NCBI GenBank assembly: GCA_903813345.2
Contig: CAIIXF020000001.1
Span: 57,398,270-57,462,269, forward strand
Direction of reading: 5' to 3'
DNA: 64,000 bases
From: Owenia fusiformis
Lineage: Eukaryota > Annelida > Polychaeta > Sabellida > Oweniidae
Shown here: positions 35,210-46,772 of the stretch, piece after piece
Position numbering within the stretch: position 1 is the first letter of the stretch
How the letters are laid out: the number at the start of each line of letters is the position of its first letter
Program-made: the position numbers and the translations under genes
Notes under the pieces: generated by a model
What the model saw: only the letters and a program-made list of their open reading frames with translations
Databases searched by the model: none
Told to the model about the DNA's origin: nothing

Positions 35210-36091
35210 ATGGGTGACAAAAATGCAAATGTGGTCTATATGCCTGTCTTGGCTAGGAACCCTGTCTACCCCCCATGGGCGACCAGTAATGGGGACTATG
35301 GAGAATATTACAGAGGAGGTCATGGGCATAGTCTCTACCTGCGCTGGTTTCACCCCCAGCCTGATAAATACAATGAGGAATACGGGGGTGAGGTGAAACA
35401 CCCAACTCATACTCAGAAAATGATAGATAAGCATATGAAGCGCATGGCTCTCACTCTAAACAAGCCAATCAACACCAATACTGCCAATGACCTAGACTAC
35501 ATCAGGTCCAAGTCAGTGCCCGCTGGTGGAAACCCTATGATGTCATATGGTGATAAGCCCGGCACTCCTCAACCTGGAGAATGGTCTCTCCCTGGGCCCC
35601 GTAAAGCACCCTGGGTGGCGAACCCTCATGTTAAACCAAGGCCAACATCTCCAAGGATCCGAAATCACTATTGCTTTGACAGAAAAGCAGCAAAAAAGAA
35701 TGGCTTTGTTCCTAAAGAAACTGGGATCCATCAACCATCTCAATGCCTAAATACCCAACAGATCATCAACTCTGGTAATGGTGCATGGGTTTTGCCAAAT
35801 ATCGCCAGAGAGCTAGGAGTAGCCGCTGATCCAAACGGGAGACTACATATGCTGACAGACCCCCAAGAAGCTATCCAAAGGAGGGTAGATGAACACACAT
35901 ATAGGCGCCGCCATGGTCCTGATATTGCTCCTGGAGAACTTGGATATTTAATGAATTGTGCTAAAGTGAATGGCCCAGTTAGGTCACAAAAACTTGTGAA
36001 AAGGCGAACCACCAATGGGACTTATGGTGGATTTATTGATGAATATGAAGACATAGATGCTCTCCCTAAACCAGTTGCAGACTTTTTCTAA
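35210..36091 (+). CDS. Uncharacterised intronless 293-aa protein
   Basis: A single open frame runs from ATG (35210) to TAA, with codon use and GC content clearly above the flanks. The protein is basic and rich in Pro, Gly, Tyr and Asn, with no signal peptide, membrane segment or coiled coil. Recognisable phrases include NPVYPPWATSNGDYGEYY near the N-terminus, PTHTQKMIDKHMKRMALTL (about 64-82), PSQCLNTQQIINSGNGAWVL (about 176-195) and an acidic FIDEYEDIDALPKPVADFF tail. Many Pro-Gly-Tyr proteins of this build belong to cilia or sperm microtubules, so that is a reasonable guess but not shown. It could be intronless by origin or a working retrogene; no poly(A) relic is seen. AATAAA signals lie far downstream (first clear one about 36847), which implies a 3' UTR of about 750 bases. 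Confidence 0.85.
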   Translation: MGDKNANVVYMPVLARNPVYPPWATSNGDYGEYYRGGHGHSLYLRWFHPQPDKYNEEYGGEVKHPTHTQKMIDKHMKRMALTLNKPINTNTANDLDYIRSKSVPAGGNPMMSYGDKPGTPQPGEWSLPGPRKAPWVANPHVKPRPTSPRIRNHYCFDRKAAKKNGFVPKETGIHQPSQCLNTQQIINSGNGAWVLPNIARELGVAADPNGRLHMLTDPQEAIQRRVDEHTYRRRHGPDIAPGELGYLMNCAKVNGPVRSQKLVKRRTTNGTYGGFIDEYEDIDALPKPVADFF

Positions 36092-38338
36092 GGCATTTAT
36101 AATAGATGGAGCTTCCAATCTATTTATCTCTCTTTGAATTCCTCATTCTCCTAACACAAAACTCCAAGTTCTCGAATAATTTCTTCCTCTTCAAACGATG
36201 TTGAGGGCCTCTTGAGGACGAAATTTGTGGAGACTATCTGTTTGGAGAATTGAAATTCTTTGAAGATTCCAAGCCTTATGTATGCTGTAAATTGCTTTAA
36301 TTGTGGGTCATTTTAAGTTGGTATTTTTTACAAGATAACCAATTCAAATCTGTCATTAACCAGATTACAATGTTTATCTATGGTATTCTAAGGTATTTTC
36401 ACAAAAACTGCCAAAATTAAAATGTTGCCTTTATCCACCAAATGGCAAAAATACCCCAAAGATTACAGCGTGAGGCAGCAAAAATGTATGTCTTTTCTAA
36501 AAACAGGATCACATTGCAATATTATTATAAAATACAATTAAACTGCAGATACAAAACTCTAGTTTATTTCAGATAATTTAGTTTTATATGCAGTTAGGCT
36601 GCGACCTCTTGTAGATTTTTTCAATGATGACCTCTTGTAGATTTTTTCAATTATCATTTTTTGCAAAATAACAGAGCAGAGAAGCAGCAAAATTAGCCAA
36701 ATCACAAGCAATCCAAAATATGAAAACATTTTGCATCTAAAATATGAATGTATTTCTTAATATAATGTTGCACTGTGGTCCTTTGATTGCCTATCTTTTA
36801 GGTTTTATAGACATACAGTTTCATTGCCTCAGAGTGAAAAAGTGTCTAATAAATTGACCCAGTTTACAGTGTAATATTTATGCCACTTCAGCACTCAATC
36901 AGTATATGTTCCTGTATATTGTCAAATTCACAAATTATTTATAAAAAAACAAATGAATTTATATTAAGTTTATATTAATTAATATTTGTTTTGCCTTATC
37001 TGGCTTGAAGTGCCTTATAGTTTCATTTATATACTGTTACACAAGTATATGTATAGTAAAACAAATGTCTGTAAATCCCTCCCTTTTCAGTGCCTTTTTG
37101 GATATCTTAAGGACACCCATGTTTTCAGAACCTCTAATTGTGAACAGTACTCACTGATAAGTTTTAGCCAAACATAGGAGTGTTCAAAGCAGACACTACA
37201 GGTTTTACTGTACATTGTACAATTGATTGGACCTCAAGATATTTCAAACATAAAACTGACACTTTGTATAACATATCTTTCCTATTTCTTCTGAATGATA
37301 AATTGCTAAAGCACTATGAATGTAACATCAATTTGAACATCAAATGCTTACACTGTGAATTATTATGTAATCATAAACAAAATTAAATGAAAGATTGCCT
37401 GAAAGGGCTAAAATAATCAAATTGATACTACATGTACAGTATTGGCTCAAGATGATTTTGGAACATTTTGCTGATCTGCCATTTATCAACAATCAACTAT
37501 TATGACATCTTTTGCAGGATTTATCGAGCGTCCCAAACTAACAAATCCCCAAATGTACCAAGGCTATTGGAATGAATATTGATGTCAATCATACTGAAAT
37601 TGTGCCATCATTTTTATGTATTAGTCTTTATAATAGATTTAGCCTTGTTAATACATCATTTACATGTGAACATCAGTACAGTACTATATATTTCATCAAA
37701 CTGTAACTAAATTAATTATCTATATAGCACAATGATTGAATGATGGATAATTTATAAAATAAATAAAGATATTTGCACAAATACACAACACTATGCATCT
37801 TATATGTACATTCATATATAAAACTTGGTATATACATGTAATACTCTGAACTACTCGGGTGTTATTTGAGGCAAATATCAATTCATGTACAACTTCAAGA
37901 GACATGCCTAGATACTATTGAACATGTAAGAGTTGATGAAATTGATGTGATAATACAAATCTATTTAATTATTCAAATTCAACATGTTACATCAGACTAT
38001 AAATGCATGCGCCTGAGGCTATAGAACCCGGGATAGAACCTCTCTGCATCATGAAAAAATAATGCTAGCCTAATTGACATAGTTGGTGCCTTTGTAATTC
38101 ATGACTGTATATGTAGATTAACTACATGTATTCAGAGGTCTGATCATTCTCCATTTGTTGAATATAGAGCTGTCCTTTTCTAGTCCCAGATGTGATCCCC
38201 CATACATGTGCATACATGTACCTTGTTTTATTTCAAAATATGAGATATCCTTCAATTTAATTCTACGAACATTCTTAATGGGATTTATTGAAACACATGG
38301 TCTTAAATATCCATACTCCTGAAATCTGTGTTCTCAGA
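36092..38338. other. 3' flank between convergent genes
   Basis: This holds the likely long 3' UTR of the 293-aa gene and of the minus-strand gene ending at 38339. A 27-bp tandem pair (GACCTCTTGTAGATTTTTTC) is at 36603-36655. AATAAA occurs near 36847, and AAATAAATAAAG is at 37758. No further gene is recognised. Confidence 0.45.
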
Positions 38339-41300
38339 TTATGGTCCTCCAAATGATAATCTAGTCTGACCTCCAGGTCTACCAGGGACCTTCTCAAAGG
38401 TTAACTTGGATTGTTTTGTAGCTGGGGTCATTGTTACTCTGGTCCTCCTCCTTGGGACCTCTAGGTAGGGTCTAACTGAAACAATGATTATCATTAGACA
38501 GTTAATGTTGCAATAAGTAAATAATGTAATCTGACATGTTATCAGTCACAGATACAGGTATATTTGATTAAAAATATAATCTTGTTGAAATGGCTGTTGA
38601 AATGGCTGCCAAAATCTGACAGAATCTGTAGAATGCTGTCATTCTCATTGTCATGTCTGACTGGTGTATGACTGGTTAAAAGTACAGGGTCACATGTCAT
38701 GAAAGAGAAGGTGATTATCACCAACCATGCTTATCAAATTAGAAGACCCTTGAATAACTAGCAGTATTCACCACTCCTTGGAATTTTTAAAAATAAAATT
38801 CTGTTCAGTATGAATCAAATTTTCATTTTCCGTGAGTACTTCTGTAACTTTTATGAGATGATAGTCCACGAACCCTTCAGGCTTTAATGAATATGATTTG
38901 TAAGAGATGAACAGGTACTCCCTTCAATAGAATGAAATACTAGCACAGTATTGGATAATATTTTCCAACCTCACCTGGTGTCTTGAGTCTGTGGCACATG
39001 GAGTCTCTGTCATGATATAACCGCTCAGAATCCTACAGAATAGAAAATACATTTGGTACGTGTGGTTACTTAAATCTGATGAAGGTGATTCTATCAAAAT
39101 GTGGAATACATATAATGTGTAAGGGTCCCCAAAAAGGGGCAGATACAGTTTAAGACAAAACAACATAAGATGTACTTAATGTGCATCAAAAAAAACCTCC
39201 TCATATTTCTATCTGATAATTAATTTTTATAAGGTAAACTAAACTAAAAAACTCAGTATTAGTTGCCCCTCCCACAAGATATATGTATATTTAGAGCGCA
39301 CAATGAATTTTACTTTATTTTTACTATAGGTGTATATTAACATGTCTTGAATTATCTCTATAAGTTTAATATAATTTACCATATTATCTCCAATAGAAGC
39401 ACTTTTGAAGGGGTGCTGATTAGGAACAATACAGTAAATACCATTGAGAACATTACATCATACCTGCACATAATTGTCACTGTCTAGGTCCATAGGGGGC
39501 GACACATCGATTGGTTGCCCTAAAAAAACATTAACTGTATAAGTACATGTTCAGCTTTTTCAATTATGCAATCCAAGAGAAAATGTAATAATAAATTCTT
39601 ATATTACAACTTATTACTTGAATACTTATATATTACTTATATGTTCATTCATTGTATCCATACATCCATTATCTGATATCTGATTTCAATTTAAATTCAA
39701 CAAAGAGGATATTTCATAAAATAACAATTTACTAGATATCAAAGATACTAGACGATTTTACAAATTGCCTTTTGCACATCATTATGAGTCCTCATTGCTT
39801 TTTGAAATATCAAAGACAAAATGGGGATTCTGATTGCTATAATATAATTACTGATATACTGATATGATACAGTATATGATTGATATTATGTATAATTGAT
39901 ATGATAATATATGATTGACACGATACATGATGGATATGACATATAAATGATATCACAAACCTGTTCTGATTGTTTCAGCAGTCCTGATATTTGGCTGAGC
40001 TCTTCCTACATGTCTGGATGATACACTGTCATAATCCATCTGACCTGGTCTTCTAATGTAATCTGACGGTCTGTCTTCCCTGTTGACCCATCTATGATCG
40101 GTTTCCCTCATGTGTGGTCCCCTTGGGTCAAGTCCTCTTGACTCCGGTCCCCTTGTTTCCTGTCCCCTTGCGCTAACACCACTAATGCCTGTTTCTCTAT
40201 CATCCATTCCTCTAACACCAACCTCCCTCTGGTCAGAATAATAGAGATCACTTAGTCTACCTCTTATTTGTTCTCTGGGAGGTAGGCTTTTGGGAGGCTT
40301 GTACAAAACTTGATTTCTTGAAGCAAAATTTCTGTCACCGTGGAAACTGTAATGGGAGTCACCTTGAGGTCCTACATTGTGGGAGTAGTCTAACTGGTCG
40401 TTATAGCTTGGCTTGAGACTTGAGTGTTCATTATTAGATAGTCCTGTTTGAGATGTTAGCTGGTTGTTCCTAGGATTAGCCCTTCTGAGGGAAGTATCTC
40501 TAATGCCTACGTCTTGCTGTTTAGGAAGATTGATACATCTTTTTGGTACATAAATCTGAGGCTGACTGAATTCTTTGCTATATTTCCGATCAAAGCATTG
40601 TCTTTTTGGATTCAAATCATGACCCATTTGGGTATTCTCACCTGAGTCAATTGACTCACAATGTATATCAAAATTTGGGGAACTCAGACCTCTTGGGTTC
40701 CTCAGATTGAGGTCTCTCTGGTTCTTCATAGGTTGTCTCTCAGGATCCAGACGATTGCTAGATGTTTTTGCCTTGATTTCTTCACCAAAAAACTCTTCAC
40801 CAGGCTGACTATTGGGAAACGACATGGTATCCTGTTCAATCATAGCTTTGATGAACTCATTAGGCTTATTTCCCTCCTCCATTCCCTCATCCTCCTCATC
40901 ACAGACATTAACATCTAGAGGACTATCAGTTTCTAATGTCTGTTTCTTAGTTTTAAGTCGGGATTCTGGCAGACTAACTTGCTCCTTGGAAAGTGAGGTA
41001 AATGTGGGAATGTTTGAGACATTAGTTTTATTCAGATCAGTGATGTTATTTCTATGGCTCATCTCCTGATGTTTCTCACTTGTACCATTATCACGTGTGG
41101 CTTTGCCTACATCTTGTTGGACAGTGGTTGGTCTTGGGTTAGTTATTTTTCCACTATTCAGTATCTTTCCATGGTTGGGTTTCACTTCATTGTTGGGTAT
41201 CACTCCACTGTTAGTGTTCACTAACCTGTGGAACATCTGAAAATACAGATCAATATTACAATTTTGAAAATCTTTCTTATTTTGATAATCCTAACAATTA

Positions 41301-42800
41301 ACCCCACCAAGAACATTGCACTGATTCTGCATAATGTGTCTTATTTAACACCTCCATTTAATTAATAAAATCAACTGTGCTCATATCCTCAAATCTAAAC
41401 AATATGGTATCAACCATTTGGAAATCCTCAAACCTAAACAATCTGGTATCAACCATTTGAAAATCCTCAAACCCGAACAATCTGGTATCAACCATTTGGA
41501 AATCCTCAAACCTGAACAATCTGGTATCAACCATATGGAAATCCTCAAACCTAAACAATTTGGTATCAACCATATGGAAATCCTCAAACCTAAACAATCT
41601 GGTATCAACCATTTAGAAATCCTCAAACCTAAACAATCTGGTATCAACCATTTGGAAATCCTCAAACCCGAACAATATGGTATCAACCATTTGGAAATCC
41701 TCAAACCTAAACAATCTGGTATCAACCATTTGGAAATCCTCAAACCTAAACAATCTGGTATCAACCATTTGTAAATCCTCAAACCTGAACAATCTGGTAT
41801 CCACCATATGGAAATCCTCAAACCTAAACAATCTGGTATCAACCATATGGAAATCCTCAAACCTAAACAATTTGGTATCAACCATATGGAAATCCTCAAA
41901 CCTAAACAATCTGGTATCAGCCATTTGGAAATCCTCAAACCTAAACAATCTGGTATCAACCATTAGGAAATCCTCAAACCCGAACAATCTGGTATCAACC
42001 ATTTGGAAATTCTCAAACCTGAACAATCTGGTATCAACCATTTGGAAAACCTCAAACCCGAACAATCTGGTATCAACCATATGGAAATCCTCAAACCTAA
42101 ACAATTTGGTATCAACCATATGGAAATCCTCAAACCTAAACAATCTGGTATCAACCATTTGGAAATCCTCAAACCCAAATAATCTGATATCAACCATTTG
42201 GAAAATCCTCAAACCCGAACAATCTGGTATCAACCATTTGGAAAACCTCAAACCCGAACAATCTGGTATCAACCATTTGGAAATCCCAAAACCTAAACAA
42301 TCTCGTATCAACCATTTGGAAATCCTCAAACCTAAACAATCTGGTATCAACCATTTGGAAATCCTCAAACCTGAACAATCTGGTATCAACCATTTGGAAA
42401 TCCTCAAAACCGAAAAATCTGGTATCAACCATTTGGAAATCCTCAAACCTAAACAATCTGGTATCAACCATTTCACGGACATCTAATACGTTCTTCGAAC
42501 TGCCCTGGAACTATATCTATACCAGGACTGGCATCCAGATCCAAGTATTTTTTAAGACCGCCGACTCTCGTTGGGCTATTTATCCCTATTGACTCAGTTG
42601 TTCATATAAATTTACGTACCTTAGATGCTTTGTAATCGACGTAGATAGAAAATATTGTTTCCTAAATTGTTCTGAAAAGCGATAATTATGACTAAATGTA
42701 CTTTGAACAGGTCGACTGACCAAAAAGTCGGACTTCTGGCACAAGGTCACGTGACCAAATAGAATTTGTATAGATAAAATTGATGACGTCACCGCCATCG
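38339..42800 (-). CDS. Five-exon gene: 508-aa low-complexity protein with C-terminal QSKLTF/QTRLSF motifs
   Basis: Coding exons are 41236-39961, 39519-39464, 39032-38975 and 38475-38339. All junctions are GT-AG and in phase (1, 0, 1), giving 1527 coding bases. The ATG follows directly after a TATTTTCAG acceptor. A noncoding first exon probably ends at CATCTAAG|GTACGT (42620), because its frame has a stop 15 codons upstream of the join and no ATG. The protein is hydrophilic and Asn/Ser/Arg-rich, with an acidic patch (DEEDEGMEEG, about 114-123) and a run of RG-containing segments (about 340-400). It ends in two copies of a similar motif, KQSKLTFEK (484-492) and GQTRLSFGG (499-507), both after basic stretches (PRRRTR). 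These recall PIP-box-like or other short binding motifs of genome-maintenance proteins, but that is inference. No folded domain or family is recognised. The first intron is almost filled by the 39-bp satellite at 41395-42476. Confidence 0.75.
41395..42476. repeat. 39-bp satellite array, about 28 copies
   Basis: The unit reads AAACCTAAACAATCTGGTAT followed by CAACCATTTGGAAATCCTC. Variants are CCTAAAC/CCCGAAC/CCTGAAC and CATTTGG/CATATGG. The period is 13 codons, so several frames stay open on both strands; this is not coding evidence. It lies in the first intron of the minus-strand 508-aa gene, starting about 160 bp upstream of the coding exon. Confidence 0.97.
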
Positions 42801-42860
42801 GTGTAGGTCACGTCAAAAGTCATCCATCTTGCCATTTGCCCAGCGTATTCTTACCAGTCG
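42640..42860. promoter_or_regulatory. Promoter region with CACGTG and TGACGTCA palindromes
   Basis: GGTCACGTGACC (42745-42756) is a perfect 12-bp palindrome with a CACGTG E-box and matches the CLEAR/MiT-type GTCACGTGAC. TGACGTCA (42783-42790) is a perfect CRE. A further GGTCACGTCA lies at 42807-42816. This cluster sits upstream of the noncoding exon of the minus-strand gene. The plus-strand gene starts 1.0 kb further right, so a shared promoter is possible but less likely. Confidence 0.55.
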
Positions 42861-43884
42861 ACAAAAAACGATGAAATCACGTTGAAAATAAAATATACAC
42901 TTTAAAATTGAGGCTGATTGAATATGACAAGACTCCATTGAATACAGCTGTGCAATTTACAGTCACCAAGATGAGCTAATTTCGGAGAGATTCGGTGAGA
43001 TTCGGGAATTAAAAAAGGTAAGCCCTTCCGGTTTCCCAACTTCAAGTATTTGAAATCCCAGAATTTCGCCAGAAACATTCTCTCTGACTGTGAACCATTT
43101 GGAAATCCTCAAGCCTTAACAATCTGGTATCAACCATTTGGAAATCCTCAAACCCGAACAATCTGGTATCAACCATTTGGAAACCAAGTAACAAACCAAA
43201 ATCAAATGTGTCGTGGATGATTTCAAAGAGTTTCGGACATCTCGATATTCAGTAAAAATAATAAAAATCAGCTAATATGATTACTTGGATAAATTCTTGG
43301 AGATTTATATGCATGAATGCATATTTAAAACATAAATTAAAATATATGTGTAATCAAGTATTAATTCATAACATAAATAAAATTATCATTTGTCATTTCA
43401 CTAAATTAATTTTTAAGTCAATCATAACTATAAATTGAATTCTTGAAAATGGACATTAAATCGGTTGATCTATATAATGATTATTTTGACCACTGGACCA
43501 TGTGTGTACGAAAGTAATACCAGTGGTCATTGACCTATATTCTACTTCGCTTGGATTACCTAAATGCCTTGTTAATTTCATACTCGTTTCCCAGTTTGAT
43601 TCTCAATCAATGTAAACATCATACCTTGGAAATCCAAGATGTGTTAATTTTCAATTAAAAAGCTGTTTAATAACTTTCCACCATCATTAACTGGATTACA
43701 CCTCTCACTAGATAATATTCATTGTTCCATGCAAGGATGACTTGTCAAGGAAAACATGCTCATTTAACTTAATTTAATCTAATGTAGCAAGAATCAATTA
43801 ATAAAGTAATAAATTGGCATCAATATAAAAGATATGTATTTCATATTTATTGTATTTTATTAATTGAGACTTTTCAACAGGATC
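42861..43884. other. Region between divergent genes, with a stray satellite patch
   Basis: AT-rich. 43092-43182 holds about 2.3 copies of the same 39-bp satellite unit found at 41395-42476 (CCATTTGGAAATCCTCAA), the last ending AACCATTTGGAAACC. The rest shows no gene. Confidence 0.6.
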
Positions 43885-45907
43885 ATGTGGAAGCTGATAT
43901 TGACAATAGGTACTTTTTCATTCTTACTATTAGTTTTTATCTTATTTGCATAAGTATTTCCAGAATCACTGTTTTATCTTGCATAATGTTGACGAATATG
44001 CATTGCAATGGCACAGATGGTACGAATTGTTGTAGGCTGTATAGTGCATGACATCATAATCATAAAGAGGTAATTAGCGACCAATCCTCACTTTACATTT
44101 CAGGTGTGTTTTTGGCTATGGCATGGATACCTTCTGTATCATCTTTCAACATAAACCACCCCATTGGGACATTTGGGGGTGGTGGACTCTTTCCTGGCCA
44201 AATTGTACCTCTGGGGTCTTTAGTAGGTCGACCAGTTCCATTAAACCCTGATTTAGTGAACTTCCCAGATGCACACAATCTCATGCTCAAGTTGGATATA
44301 TTTGAACGACGCTTTGATGAATTTCACAAGAATGTAAACATGTGGAGAAATGATGAGGCGATTATCATATTCCTGAAAAACTTGATCCAAATGTTGGAAG
44401 ATCTCAAGGTAAACTCTGCATTTTGTATTACTGTATTTTGCGAGAACTCAAGTTTTTCAACTTTTTTAAACTGTAACAAAGCTTGTAACAAAGTAATTTG
44501 ACCCTGTTATATGTAACAGGTTCCTTTGTCTTTCAGGATTTGCTGAAGAAGATATCTGAAAATATCCCAGCTGGAAATAGTCTCAATTTATCGATCCATA
44601 AACAAAAAGTATCAACAGAAAAATTGTTGAAGCTAATGAAATCCCTACTCGAACAATTTCAGAAAATAAATAATACCTTAACGGAACTCCGCGAATTATT
44701 TGGATCTGCTAAAGAAATCTTGGATACCTTAGGTAAGTCATGTGGGTTTTTCTAATTCATATTAGTTAAAGCCCATAGAGGATTATTGCGTTGAATACAA
44801 TACATGTACTTTTATGTTAAAACTGCATTGAACCTTGAACCAAATACAGCAATTGTTTACCAAATATTCCTTTTCTCTCAGATCAACTGACTCATTCTCA
44901 AGAAAGGCCCTGGATTGGGCCACAGGAATTCTCAAAGAGTCTATCCAAAGCACTGAATTGTAACTGTACCTCGGTAGAGAGATTCAAACCCTTCAATGAG
45001 CTGTTGATCCTACTGAAGGGCTTAATTGTAAGTACAGATGCATGTAGATCATAACATGGGCTGTAATTGAAAGCCCATGATCATACTGCTCAAGGTCTGC
45101 ATTTAGGAGGGCAGATGGGGCATGCATGTAGCTGCAGATAATTCTTTCAGTATACATATTTTATCCCTGTTATTTCAATCATTCTTGATTAGAATCTCCT
45201 CAATCGTGTAACTTGTACTATATTCCTACCAAAGAATTCAGATGTCACAAAAGTCCAGAGGTATGACAGACAGTTGAGTTAATCTATGGACTAAAATATG
45301 AATATCTTTTAATTGTACCTTTTATTATAATAATTATATATTTCTAGGAGTTCAAGAATTTTTATCTGAAAAGGCTGCCAAAAATAGACCCTGTCTACCA
45401 AGTGCTGAACAAAGATGCTGGAATACTGAAGAATATGATGAAACACATCCAGAGTGGAGTCTCAATCTCAAGAGTAATTAAACAGACGATAAAACCAGGT
45501 ATGAAAGATATATGAAATGAAACTTAAAGTTCTTAGCTTTGCATTTAGTGATAGTTTGTATGTAACACTTAAATGTCTTGACATCTCAAAAATAGGTCAC
45601 TTTTAAGAAATCAATAAATAAAAGAATACAGGTCATTTTTGAAGCATTCCCTTATCATTGTCAAATTAAAGAATTAATTCCATTTAAGAAAAGTTCTATT
45701 TGTGTAAATCTTAATAAGATAAATAAATAGCTTTGATACATGAAAATGACAGGTGTATAACCATTTTTAGGAAACCAATTAAAATGGACTGGTATTCCTT
45801 CAACTGTCTGCCTATGTGGAAACAATCTGACTCCATCATCATTCTACTGTGAACACCCAAAGTACAAAGGATGTAACTGCCAGTCACCTCTGCCACAATG
45901 CATATGA
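43885..45907 (+). CDS. Six-exon gene for a secreted 319-aa protein with a six-cysteine tail, unrecognised
   Basis: Exons are 43885-43909, 44104-44408, 44537-44732, 44882-45027, 45348-45498 and 45771-45907. All introns are GT-AG, phases run 1, 0, 1, 0, 1, and the total is 960 bases to TGA. The N-terminus MWKLILTIG plus VFLAMAWIPSVSS is a clear signal peptide split by intron 1. A Gly-rich segment (GTFGGGGLFPGQIVPLGS) follows, then about 200 residues of mostly helical, Leu/Lys/Glu-rich sequence with heptad-like spacing. A NCNC pair lies at 201-204. The C-terminus has cysteines at 288, 290, 301, 309, 311 and 318 (C-x-C-x10-C-x7-C-x-C-x6-C). Sequons NNT, NCT and NLT suggest N-glycosylation. It is probably an extracellular helical protein closed by a small disulfide knot. 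No family is recognised and no function is claimed. The regular phase pattern and intact frame argue for a working gene. Confidence 0.85.
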
Positions 45908-46126
45908 CAATGTATAAAGGTCTATATTACACATTGCAGTTATACTGTATTAAGTCTTCAGAACCTGTGGAAGATATATCTTTCAATCGAGGGAATGCCC
46001 CATATCTAAAAACGAATATCACATAACTAATTTATCATGAATTGCAAATTGAATATGTTTATTCCATGGTCAATATGATATCTCTAATATCTTATTGTAC
46101 TTGCAAACTTAAGCTGTATTCATTCC

Positions 46127-46580
46127 TGGGGGTTCACAATATAAACCTTGACGGGGATCCTCGGCGCACATAGGGTGCCTTTTTTGACATTTGACAATGG
46201 ACCCACATTTTAGGATCTGGTATGAGAATGCCTCCGAAATTATGACTTTTGACATATAGCAATGGTTGGATTTTCAACTTTCTGGTATGAGAATGGTCTT
46301 GAAAAATATGTGACCTCACACTTTAGTTTGGCATTGGTTTAGTACTTACACAAATCTTTAATTTGAGATTGTTTTGAATCATTTTTCTTAAAGATTGACC
46401 TCCTTCTTGGGCCTTCTTCAGTTTGAATATTAGTTGTTTCCCTTGTGAAATGGCATTGATTCTATATTTGGACATTTGGTGTGGCTTTGAGCGTTATTTT
46501 GGTTGGTATTGGAACATATTGGAATTTGAGGGTTCAGCCTATGACCCCCGCCAAATTTTGAACACAGTGAACCCCCTGGG
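46127..46580. mobile_element. Mutator-like MITE with 10-bp target duplication
   Basis: The element starts TGGGGGTTCAC and ends GTGAACCCCCTGGG. It is flanked by identical 10-mers TATTCATTCC (46117-46126 and 46581-46590). A 9-10 bp duplication points to the Mutator superfamily or a relative. The interior is noncoding, with a GTATGAGAATG phrase repeated at about 46219 and 46284. It lies between the convergent secreted-protein and SHOC1-like genes. Confidence 0.7.
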
Positions 46581-46772
46581 TATTCATTCCACTTCATTCC
46601 TACCAAGATCACACAGGTGTATTAATATCGTTGAAGCTCTAGGTAGCAATATATAGCTCCATTATTTAAATTTTATGGAATATTATATATGAGATATTCT
46701 GTTATGAATGGTTGATAATACAGGAGTTATCCCTTTGGAAATATGTATATTTTCCTCGATCTTTCAGGTCCC

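Noticed and set aside
41358-42486. Frames on both strands across the 39-bp repeat (up to 289 codons)
   Set aside because: The repeat length is a multiple of three without stops, so frames stay open by design. It lies in an intron between a good donor and a good acceptor.
42586-42798. 70-codon frame starting MAVTSS at the promoter of the 508-aa gene
   Set aside because: Joined at the GTACGT donor it would enter the next exon in the wrong phase and stop at once, so the exon is treated as noncoding.
44093-44290. Minus-strand frame opposite exon 2 of the secreted gene
   Set aside because: It is a shadow of the plus-strand exon, which has a full set of in-phase splice partners.
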